Shown piece after piece: positions 8,325-15,677 of a DNA stretch of 64,000 bases. Source of the stretch: JALORV01 sp963712485 (GTDB taxonomy: Bacteria; Pseudomonadota; Gammaproteobacteria; Burkholderiales; Burkholderiaceae_F). Each line of letters starts with the position of its first letter. The first letter of the stretch is position 1. Position numbers and translations under genes: made by a program. The notes under the pieces were generated by a model. That model saw only the letters and a list, made by a program, of their open reading frames with translations. It ran no database searches and was not told where the DNA came from. The DNA lies in contig CAVQID010000011.1 of the NCBI GenBank assembly GCA_963712485.1, forward strand, positions 1-64,000. Reading direction: 5' to 3'.

Positions 8325-8818
8325 ATGACTTCAAAGGCGAAGCTGCTTTTTCTTTGCGGGAAGATGGCGGCGGGGAAGTCCACCTTGGCGAGTGATCTCG
8401 CGCTTCGGGAGAACGCCATCCTGCTGGTTCAGGACGAGTTCCTGGACAGGTTGTATCCGGGAGAGATTCGTGACATCCCGGACTACGTCAAGTACTCGGC
8501 CAGGCTGCGAACGGCGCTGACGCCGCTCATCCATTCGTTGCTGCTGGCGGGCGTGCCAGTCGTGCTCGACTTTCCCGGCAACACGAAGGCGCAGCGCGGC
8601 TGGTTTCGCGAACTGTTCGAAAAGCCAAGGTTGGCCATGAGCTCCATTTCGTCGATGTCCCGGACGATCTATGCAAGTCACAACTGAAGGAGCGCAGCAA
8701 GGGGCTGCCCGCCGGCAGCGCCTGGACGACCGATGCGGAGTTTGACGCCATCACCGCGTATTTTCAGCCCCCCACGGCAGAAGAGGACTTCAACGTCGTT
8801 CGTCACCGGCGCGCCTGA
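8325..8818 (+). pseudogene. P-loop kinase-like ATPase, single-base frameshift
   Basis: The gene encodes a P-loop NTPase of about 164 residues, similar to zeta-toxin/phosphotransferase-like 'AAA family ATPase' proteins. Walker A GKMAAGKST is at residues 12-20, followed by VQDEFLDRLYPGEIRD. The frame from 8325 reads sensibly to RELFE (8621), then becomes unrelated and stops at 8687. The family-typical continuation (ELHFVDVPDDLCKSQLKER ... AEEDFNVVRHRRA) lies in another frame and stops at 8816-8818. One base is missing in the short A-run at 8620-8623. Both halves are intact, so it is either a very recent pseudogene or a sequence error. Likely role: phosphorylation of an unidentified small molecule. 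Confidence 0.75.
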
Positions 8819-8877
8819 GGATCCGATGGTGCCCGGCATCGCGGGGTCGCCCCTAGGAACGCGCTGCGGCTCCCGAC

Positions 8878-9468
8878 CTACGAGAGCATCTGTACGACAT
8901 CGGCAAACGTGTTCGCGACTTCGGTCACCGGAATCGGCGATCCGAGCTGGCGCTCGATCTGCGTCCGCGAGATCACGCCACGAACCTGCTGATTCAATTC
9001 CGCGCTCGGACCCTCGACCACAAGCAGATGGTTCCGACCATGGCGACGCAGCGTTGCCACGACATTGCCGACGGTCGCCGACTTCATGTCCTCGTAGTCG
9101 ATCGCGTCCAGCGTCGACAGCCCCGCCATGACGTCGGCGACGCATAACTCGTCGTAGCGGGCGTTGCGCTGCTGGATCAGGCGCATCTGCTGATCGCCGT
9201 GCAGATCGGTGGCCGTCACGAGACCCGCAATCGCGGGCATGTCACTGATCACGAACAGCATGCGCACGCCCTGATAGATCATGATCTGCTCGGCCTGACG
9301 CAACGTCGTCGACGGACTGGTGGTTGCCGCCTTGACCCGGGTCAGGTCCGTCATCACCTCCAGCGCCGGGGAACTGAGCGTGACCGGATCGGTCTGCCAG
9401 TCGCGCGCTTGAGCGATCACCGTACCCGACGGCAGACGCCTCGTCGGCAATGGCGCATTCGGATTCAT
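8878..9468 (-). CDS. CBS-domain pair protein
   Basis: This 196-aa soluble protein consists of a 35-residue leader plus two CBS motifs. The first is around residues 40-98 (TTLRQAEQIMIYQGVRMLFV ... GLVTATDLHGD). The second is around 105-190 (VADVMAGLSTLDAI ... VGNVVATLRRHGRNHLLVV ... RGVISRTQIERQL). A CBS pair (Bateman module) binds adenine nucleotides and senses energy state. No catalytic domain is attached, so it probably acts on a partner. The start at 9468 is chosen because GGAGGT lies just upstream on the minus strand. It diverges from the P450 gene across 280 bases, which must contain both promoters. Confidence 0.83.
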   Translation of the reverse strand: MNPNAPLPTRRLPSGTVIAQARDWQTDPVTLSSPALEVMTDLTRVKAATTSPSTTLRQAEQIMIYQGVRMLFVISDMPAIAGLVTATDLHGDQQMRLIQQRNARYDELCVADVMAGLSTLDAIDYEDMKSATVGNVVATLRRHGRNHLLVVEGPSAELNQQVRGVISRTQIERQLGSPIPVTEVANTFADVVQMLS

Positions 9469-9748
9469 GTTTACCTCCGGTTCGTGCGCGACACTTTCCA
9501 GCGATGAACTGCCGTCGCGCAAGGTTGCGCCAGGCGCTACGGGCCGTTGCCGGCGATCGTCTGAGGTGTCGACAGGAGGCGGGCCAAGTTGCGCCGGCGC
9601 GATCCAGCGAGGGTGCGCTCGAAGTCGCTCGCGATCAATATGCATCGCAATACGCCGCGCGCCCGACGATAGCCGGGACCTTGCATGACGCCGCGGCTTG
9701 CCGTTCAATAAGCGGATTGTTCGCGGCGACCCATGGGGCGGAGGCGCG

Positions 9749-11218
9749 ATGAGCGAAGTCACCGACCTGATTCAGTGCTCGCGGCCCGAACGCCAGCGCA
9801 GCCTCAGAGACCTGCCGGGACCGCGTGGCCTGCCGCTCCTCGGCAACCTTCTCCAGATCGACGTCCGGCGCGCACACACCATCCTCGAAGCATGGGCCGA
9901 TGAATACGGCGACTTCTACCGTCTTCGTCTCGGCCGAACTGACGCCGTGGCCCTATCGGCGCCATCGCTGATTGACCGGATCCTCAAGGACCGACCGGGT
10001 CGGTTCACCCGCGTCAGGATCCTGCGCGATGCCATGCTCGATCTCGGCATCAATGGCGTCTTCGGCGCGGAGGGCAGCGATTGGCGCCGTCAGCGCAAGC
10101 TGGTCATGCAGGCCCTGAACACCGACCACCTGCGCAGGTTCTTCGACCGACTGGACCAGGTCGCGAGCCGGCTGCAGCGGCGCTGGCAGAAGTGCGCGGA
10201 CACCGGCACGCCGATCGACGCGGCGAGCGACCTGAAGCGCTTCACGGTCGATGTCACCAGCGGCCTCGCTTTCGGCACCGACCTTAATACGCTGGAAGAC
10301 GAAGGCGACGTCATTCAGCACTATCTCGACAAGATATTCCCCGTGCTGGCTCAACGGGCCTTCGCGCCCTTCCGATACTGGAGGTGGCTGCGTTGGGGCG
10401 CCGACCGCAACGTCGATGCCGCCATGCAGCGTCTGCTGGAGGTGGTCCGCGAGCTCGTCAGCACGGCCCGCAAACGTGCGTCGGAAGACTCATCCCAATC
10501 CCGGAACCCGGCCAACTTGCTGACTGCCATGGTATCGGCAACCAGCGATGAGACCGTGGCTTTCACGGATGCGGAGATCGTGGGCAACATCCTGACGATC
10601 TTCCTTGCCGGCGAGGACACTACCGCCAATACCTTGGCCTGGATGATGTACCTGATGTCCCAGCATCCCGAAGTGCAGCGGCGGATGCAGGACGAGGCCG
10701 ACCGCGTCACGCGCTCGGCCGATCGGGCGCCGACCTTTGAGAGCACCTCGGAACTGCGGTACATCGAGGCCGTCGCGTTGGAAACGATGCGCCTGCTGCC
10801 GGTGGCCCCATTGCAGGGCGCGCAGCCGACCGAGGACACGCTCGTCGGTGATGTGCAAGTACCGAAGGGCACGCCGATCTATCTAATGACCGGACGCGCG
10901 GCAAAGGCGGCAAGCAGTTTCTCCGATCCACTTGCGTTCAAGCCTGAACGATGGCTGGGTGTCGGCCATCACTCCAGAGACGGCCACGACCCTCATGCCT
11001 TCTTTCCGTTCGGCGGTGGGCCGCGCATCTGTCCGGGGCGTCACCTCGCCATGCTGGAAATCAAAGTGGTCGCGGCGATGCTGGGACGGAACTTTGAGGT
11101 CAATGTGAATCCCTTGTTGCCTCCACCGACGGAAGTCTTTTCATTCACGATGATGCCGGACCACCTTTCCCTGTTGCTTCGTCCACGCCAGCGCGTTCAC
11201 GCCAAATTGAAGATGTAG
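9749..11218 (+). CDS. Cytochrome P450
   Basis: This 489-aa haem monooxygenase has all P450 landmarks: a proline-rich hinge (LPGPRGLPLLGN), the I-helix oxygen-activation motif AGEDTT, the ExxR motif ETMR, and the haem-binding loop FGGGPRICPG with thiolate ligand Cys428. It lacks an obvious N-terminal membrane anchor, so it is probably soluble and needs separate redox partners, none of which is nearby. The length and loop sequence are closer to class II/fatty-acid-hydroxylase-like P450s than to the 400-aa camphor type. The start at 9749 is preferred over 9698 because of GGAGG at 9740-9744 and the MSEV N-terminus. A DUF4188 gene follows on the same strand. Confidence 0.93.
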   Translation: MSEVTDLIQCSRPERQRSLRDLPGPRGLPLLGNLLQIDVRRAHTILEAWADEYGDFYRLRLGRTDAVALSAPSLIDRILKDRPGRFTRVRILRDAMLDLGINGVFGAEGSDWRRQRKLVMQALNTDHLRRFFDRLDQVASRLQRRWQKCADTGTPIDAASDLKRFTVDVTSGLAFGTDLNTLEDEGDVIQHYLDKIFPVLAQRAFAPFRYWRWLRWGADRNVDAAMQRLLEVVRELVSTARKRASEDSSQSRNPANLLTAMVSATSDETVAFTDAEIVGNILTIFLAGEDTTANTLAWMMYLMSQHPEVQRRMQDEADRVTRSADRAPTFESTSELRYIEAVALETMRLLPVAPLQGAQPTEDTLVGDVQVPKGTPIYLMTGRAAKAASSFSDPLAFKPERWLGVGHHSRDGHDPHAFFPFGGGPRICPGRHLAMLEIKVVAAMLGRNFEVNVNPLLPPPTEVFSFTMMPDHLSLLLRPRQRVHAKLKM

Positions 11219-11492
11219 TTGCGAACCGAGACCTCGTTTGGTCAGCGTCGACTCTCGAGCTCTGCCGCAGTCGCAAGACAGCGGCGACTTTTGTCATGAG
11301 GAATCCCTAAGAGTCACCTCGGCACACCTTGTGCGGACCGGCCAATTGCCGCCGTCGCCGTCGCTGGGCTAGATTGCGGACGGCAGAAGCAACCAAAGGT
11401 GCTCGTGAGGCGCGCCGCGCAAGGGCTTGTGGCTCGCGCACCGAAACTTTGTGGCAGCAAGGATCACTTCAATCCAGTAGGACGCACGAGCC

Positions 11493-11984
11493 ATGCTGCA
11501 CAACCAGCGTATGACGGCCTCTCTAGAGGGCGACTTCGTCGTCTTCCTCATTGGCATGCGCGTCAACCAACCGCTGCGCGTCGATAAATGGCTTCCTGTC
11601 GTGACCGCTATGACTCGGATGATTACTGAATTGCGGGCGCAGCCTGCGTTGGGCCTACTTCATGCCGAAATGTGGACCTCTCGCACCTCCATCATGGTGC
11701 AGTATTGGCGCTCGATGGATCAGTTGCTGGCCTACGCCAAGAACAAGGATGCAGAACATCTCCCCGCCTGGCGCGCGTTCAACAGGGCAGTCGGGAACAA
11801 CGGCTCGGTTGGCATCTGGCACGAGACGTACGCAGCCTCGCCGGGCAGCTATGAAACCTTCTACGGCAACATGCCGCCATTTGGCCTTGGTGTAGCCGGA
11901 CATTTGGAACAGGCCGTGGCCGGGCGGCAATCGGCCGCCGGTCGTCTGGGTCGGTTGTCGAGTGCGCGCTCGGGCGGCAAGTAA
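11493..11984 (+). CDS. DUF4188 (monooxygenase-like) protein
   Basis: This 163-aa protein matches the DUF4188 family, which has a dimeric alpha/beta-barrel-like fold and is sometimes annotated as monooxygenase family. It shows FVVFLIGMRVNQPLRVDKW at the N-terminus, then TSIMVQYWRSMDQLLAYAKN and HLPAWRAFNRAVGNNGSVGIWHETY. The His-rich and Trp-rich central segment resembles haem- or ligand-binding loops in aldoxime-dehydratase-like relatives. The last 40 residues are Gly/Ala/Arg-rich and probably disordered. It lies 274 bases after the P450 on the same strand, so a functional link is possible but not shown. ATG 11511 is an alternative start. Confidence 0.72.
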   Translation: MLHNQRMTASLEGDFVVFLIGMRVNQPLRVDKWLPVVTAMTRMITELRAQPALGLLHAEMWTSRTSIMVQYWRSMDQLLAYAKNKDAEHLPAWRAFNRAVGNNGSVGIWHETYAASPGSYETFYGNMPPFGLGVAGHLEQAVAGRQSAAGRLGRLSSARSGGK

Positions 11985-12070
11985 TTTTCCAGTATCACCC
12001 GCTATGGCCGAGTTGCGCCCTAAAGGGGGCCGGCGGCAGAGCGCAACGAGCTTCGCCTGTTCCGACCGAC

Positions 12071-12583
12071 TTACTTGATCACGCCGCAGGCCACGCGTGC
12101 CCCGCCGCCACCAAGCGGTTTCGGCTCGTCGGAATAGTTATCGCCGCCCGCGTGGATCATCAGCGCGCGGCCTTTCACGTCGGCGACCTTCAGTCGGTGG
12201 GCTGTCATCGACTGCGTAGCGGTGCCGTCCGGTGCCACGGCCAGCGCCGGAAGGTCACCCAGATGTCCCTCGCTTTTCGGACCGAGGTGCTTCTCAGACT
12301 TCGCAGGATCGTAGTGGCCCCCGGCCGCCATACCGGCCGCGTTATTTGCGGCGCCGCAATCGGGGTTGGCGTGCACGTGGAAGCCGTGTTCGCCGGGCGC
12401 GAGTTGCTTGAGCTTCGGTTGGATGACGAGCCCGTTTGGCCCGTCCGATAGCGTGACTGTCCCGATGGGCGCACCCACGCCGCTGGCGCTGATCTCGTTG
12501 ATGGTAACGACGACCTGCTCGGCGCGCGCGGTAAGCGCAGTAGCCAGCAAGATGAAACCCACTGACACGCGGACTGCGGACAT
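12071..12583 (-). CDS. sodC: Periplasmic Cu/Zn superoxide dismutase
   Basis: This 170-aa secreted enzyme dismutes superoxide in the periplasm. A signal peptide covers residues 1-21 (SVGFILLATALTARA). Copper ligands are His69 and His71 in GFHVH and His144 in MIHAGGDNY. The bridging and zinc ligands are His90 (GGHYDP), His99, His107 and Asp110 (EGHLGD). A conserved disulfide joins Cys76 and Cys166. Its length is normal for bacterial SodC. A purine-rich AGGAGA lies upstream of the ATG at 12583. It follows the tannase gene on the same strand but is separated from it by a terminator, so it likely has its own promoter. Confidence 0.96.
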   Translation of the reverse strand: MSAVRVSVGFILLATALTARAEQVVVTINEISASGVGAPIGTVTLSDGPNGLVIQPKLKQLAPGEHGFHVHANPDCGAANNAAGMAAGGHYDPAKSEKHLGPKSEGHLGDLPALAVAPDGTATQSMTAHRLKVADVKGRALMIHAGGDNYSDEPKPLGGGGARVACGVIK

Positions 12584-12721
12584 TGAAGTCTCCTATGAAG
12601 TGATTTCGATTCGCTGCGGCTAAGTCCGTCGCGGCGGCTCTGAGCGGTGATTCTACGATCCCGCTCTTTCGAGGTTGGACGCCAGCCGGCCAGATCCGCC
12701 ACACTGTTAGCGAATGGGCAG

Positions 12722-12748
12722 CAACAGAAAGGGCGCCGCAGCGCCCTT
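12722..12748 (-). terminator. Intrinsic terminator after the tannase-family gene
   Basis: Read on the minus strand, an 8-base perfect stem AAGGGCGC/GCGCCCTT with a 4-base loop is followed by TCTGTTGC, a moderately T-rich tail. It lies 36 bases past the tannase-family stop and would insulate sodC. Confidence 0.6.
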
Positions 12749-12783
12749 CCATCTATACGCGCCGCATGCAGCAGCCGTGCGCG

Positions 12784-14496
12784 TCAGTTCGTGGCACAGG
12801 TAAAGCTGGCTGCGGCATTGACGTCGCCGCTTCCGTTGTAGCTGGGCCAGGTCGGGTACTCGCACAGCGGCCGAGTACGGCCCGGAACGCCGGCGGTATC
12901 CGCCACTGTCTGCGCCGGCGGAGCAACGCCGCGCTCCACCCAATCCTCGAGCGCCGTCAAAGAATCCCAAGCGGCGTTGAAGTGACTGCTGACTGCATGG
13001 CCGTAGCCAGGGATCTCGTAGTAACGCAGGAAGTTGCGAACGTTTGCCGCCCCCATCGTGCCCTGTATACGCGACAGATACTGTCGCGTCGCGCGGCTGC
13101 TGACGAGGAAGTCGTGGATGCCATGTGCCATCAGAATCTTGCCCCCGCGTGCCTGAAAGGCCGACAGATTGGTCTTGTTTGCGTCCTGAATGCCGGTCAA
13201 CTGGACGATTCGAGTCTGCCAGGTCCCCGGGTTCTGTGGATCCAGCGACAGCGAATTGAAGCTGGCGTCGCGTGTTACGAAATATTTGACCCACTGGTCC
13301 CAGAACGTACTGCCGTAAGGCGGCGTCGTCGCTGCGACCGGCGGCATCGGATTGGCAGGTTGCTCCGTCCCCAGCGATAGTGTCAGCACCGTGGGCTGGA
13401 GCGGACTGCTGCTCGGGATGCCCCAATCCGTGCCCCAAGTGACGAAGCCCGGGTAGGTCGTTTCGCCGCTTGCAAGCGCATACGGCAGCGTCAGCTCCGT
13501 GTTAAGTACATTAAAAGAAGCAATCTGTGCATCGGACAGGCAAGTGTTGCCGACGTCTACGCCGCCCGGGCAGCGTATCGGATTGCCGCCGAGCAGGGCG
13601 GTGGCCGGATTGAAGGTCGCATCGCAAGCGGCCTGGTTGCTGACCACGTCGTCGGCGACGCCGTCCAGGATGTCGCAGACCGCGATCGACGCGTCGTACA
13701 GCACCTTGCGCTTCTCGCGGTTGGGATAAGCGCCGGGCAGCGCCAGTTGGCGGGTCACGCGGCCAAATTGCAGGTCGAGCGCGGCCGCGTTCCATGCCGG
13801 GTACAGCACGATCGCGCCATCAACGTCGCTCGGCCAGTTCTGCACCATCAGCAGCGCCTCGCGCCCGCCGGTGGAGCCGCCCGCAAAGTACGTCCTGGCA
13901 ATGTTATTGGTCGCATAGCGGGCCTTGATGATGGTCACGGCAACGTCGCGCGTCTTTTTTAGCGCATCGCCGGCAAAGTTGCGAAGTGCCTCATCGTTCA
14001 CGCCGAAGCTGCCGTCGCGGCTACCGGTCGCGTTGGCCTGGTGCCCCGAATCACTGCCGAAGGTCGCATAGCCGCGCCCCAAGGGCGTGAGCTGATTCAC
14101 CGGGCCGGCCGGCACGTTGCCGGTGCCCGTCGCGATGGTGCCGTTGTAGCCGCCACCGCCGAACATCATTGCGCGGGAGTTCCATGTCACAGGCAAATTC
14201 ACCTGGAACTTGATCTTGGGCGCAGTTGAATCAACCGGATTGATATCGCCCAGCACACGGCAGTACTCACCGACAGCCGTCGGTCCGGTTCCGGATGCGG
14301 GCACGACCGCCGTGCTGGTCACGACCGCGCCCGTGGTGGGTAGGCCGATGGCAACAGCGGGGACCGCCATGCCGTTGATCGCGGCGCAACTCAGTGGCGA
14401 GAGGATCGGGGCGTCGTCATCGCCGCCGCATCCGGCCAGAACCATCGTGGTTGCCGCTGCGATCAGCAGCAGGCGAAGGGCAGTGGGTGTTTGCAT
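12784..14496 (-). CDS. Tannase/feruloyl esterase family lipoprotein
   Basis: This 570-aa protein belongs to the tannase and feruloyl esterase family (alpha/beta-hydrolase). A lipobox LAGC with Cys23 follows a hydrophobic signal, so it is an exported lipoprotein. The nucleophile is Ser208 in GGSTGG; the acid Asp lies in HGIHDFLVS and the base His in GYGHAVSSHF. Several Cys pairs typical of the family are present (residues 37 and 79, and DILDG/QAACDA near the lid). It hydrolyses ester bonds of galloyl, feruloyl, phthalate-monoester or similar aromatic esters; the true substrate cannot be told. An aromatic-ester role would fit the nearby arylsulfatase as a scavenging function, which is inference. 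Confidence 0.88.
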   Translation of the reverse strand: MQTPTALRLLLIAAATTMVLAGCGGDDDAPILSPLSCAAINGMAVPAVAIGLPTTGAVVTSTAVVPASGTGPTAVGEYCRVLGDINPVDSTAPKIKFQVNLPVTWNSRAMMFGGGGYNGTIATGTGNVPAGPVNQLTPLGRGYATFGSDSGHQANATGSRDGSFGVNDEALRNFAGDALKKTRDVAVTIIKARYATNNIARTYFAGGSTGGREALLMVQNWPSDVDGAIVLYPAWNAAALDLQFGRVTRQLALPGAYPNREKRKVLYDASIAVCDILDGVADDVVSNQAACDATFNPATALLGGNPIRCPGGVDVGNTCLSDAQIASFNVLNTELTLPYALASGETTYPGFVTWGTDWGIPSSSPLQPTVLTLSLGTEQPANPMPPVAATTPPYGSTFWDQWVKYFVTRDASFNSLSLDPQNPGTWQTRIVQLTGIQDANKTNLSAFQARGGKILMAHGIHDFLVSSRATRQYLSRIQGTMGAANVRNFLRYYEIPGYGHAVSSHFNAAWDSLTALEDWVERGVAPPAQTVADTAGVPGRTRPLCEYPTWPSYNGSGDVNAAASFTCATN

Positions 14497-14977
14497 GGGA
14501 TTGTCTCCTATTGGCGCAGGTCTTCAGCCTGACTACTATTTCAACGTTTCTCTTAGGCGGCACACGCGACGCCCCCTCCGTACGCGGCACGAATTGCGAC
14601 AGGAGCAATTTGCGCACCAGGTGACTTCATTCCTGCGGCCAATCCCGATCAGGATGGATTCGCGAGACTATTCCTCGGCAAGCTAAGGGTACTGCATTGA
14701 TCGTCGAGTGACGCGTGGTCCACAAGTCGTTATCTCCCTGCGATCGCCGTTGCACCAACTTTGACGCCCTCGCTCGTAAGCCCGAGTTCCTCTCAATTCA
14801 GCGCGCGGGCCTGACTGAACTCGAGGGCTGCTGTGCTCGCTAACGGTGATGTCCATCCCGCGGATGAGGGGCCACGAGTTCAGGTGACCCCAACGATGTG
14901 GCATCGCCGGTGCGCGAGCAGACAATTACCCTGAAACCTGTCCGTGCGTTTCCCTAGAATGAGCGACATGTGAGGTC
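14497..14977. other. 481-base gene-free stretch of lower GC
   Basis: No ORF with coding character, RNA gene or long repeat was found. By eye the base composition is lower in GC than the neighbouring genes, as expected of regulatory or decayed DNA. It should contain the tannase-family promoter (right of 14496, minus strand) and the promoter for the small gene at 14981. Confidence 0.4.
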
Positions 14978-14980
14978 ATG

Positions 14981-15256
14981 ATGGCTGCGTCAACAGTACT
15001 TCGCTGGTTTCTTCCGAAATCGGACCCGCCTATGGTTCAGAGGGTGATTGTAGAAACCGAGGAGCAACTCGCGCTCCGCAACCAGCAGAGGCTGGAGCAG
15101 GCCAAGCAGACTCTGGGAGGACGTTACGTTCTGCACCCTAACAACGCGGTGATTCGACAACGTGAAGAGCGACCGCGTACGCCGGCAACCCGGACGGTTC
15201 TGACGGACAGATCGCGCAAACCCAAGCAGGGAAGACCCATAGACGGACGCGCCTGA
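14981..15256 (+). CDS. Small hypothetical protein
   Basis: This 91-aa protein has no family I can name. Its centre is a charged helix (VETEEQLALRNQQRLEQAKQ) followed by LGGRYVLHPNNAVIR and a basic, proline-rich tail. The phrase RYVLHPNN resembles short hypothetical proteins of betaproteobacteria. A GAGG at 14972-14975 is correctly spaced for ATG 14981 rather than 14978. It is convergent with the following membrane-protein gene, 13 bases away. Low-complexity codon usage and the lack of a family keep confidence moderate. Confidence 0.5.
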   Translation: MAASTVLRWFLPKSDPPMVQRVIVETEEQLALRNQQRLEQAKQTLGGRYVLHPNNAVIRQREERPRTPATRTVLTDRSRKPKQGRPIDGRA

Positions 15257-15269
15257 CCGAAGCGCTGGT

Positions 15270-15623
15270 CTACGATTTCTTCTCCTGTTCGCTGCTTGAA
15301 GGCCGAATCAAGAGGACCGTCAGAACTGCATGTAGTACGACGGCCGGCCACAGCAGCGTGCCGATCGAGGTGCTCGACATACCAATGTCGGCGAGATACA
15401 GCGTTATGGCCGTGCTGTAGATCAACATGCCGATTCGCGGCGGTCCCGGCCAGCAGGCGACTGCGAGTCCGATCAGGGCGATGCCGGCCACGCGCGCCAC
15501 GGTCACGGTGATGCCTGTTAGTTCCAGACCTAACAGCAACTGCCCGACCAACGACGGCGTAAGCAGCAGCGCCGCCCCGGTTGCGGCTTCGCCAAAGGCG
15601 GCAAGGACCAGCACCCATCTCAT
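15270..15623 (-). CDS. Small four-helix membrane protein, function unknown
   Basis: This 117-aa protein is nearly all hydrophobic with about four transmembrane segments (RWVLVLAAFGEAATGAALLL, LTGITVTVARVAGIALIGLA, IGMLIYSTAITLYLADIG, LWPAVVLHAVLTVLLI) and a charged C-terminal tail. The pattern GEAATGAALLLTPSLV resembles small uncharacterised membrane proteins often found beside arylsulfatase or hydrolase genes. The ATG at 15623 is used because AGGAGGGT lies eight to ten bases upstream; a TTG two codons earlier is also possible. It follows the arylsulfatase by 55 bases on the same strand and may be co-transcribed with it. Confidence 0.65.
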   Translation of the reverse strand: MRWVLVLAAFGEAATGAALLLTPSLVGQLLLGLELTGITVTVARVAGIALIGLAVACWPGPPRIGMLIYSTAITLYLADIGMSSTSIGTLLWPAVVLHAVLTVLLIRPSSSEQEKKS

Positions 15624-15677
15624 CGGCAACCACCCTCCTGTCAGCTCGCGTGCCTGCTGCGCGCTACGGATCCGCTT

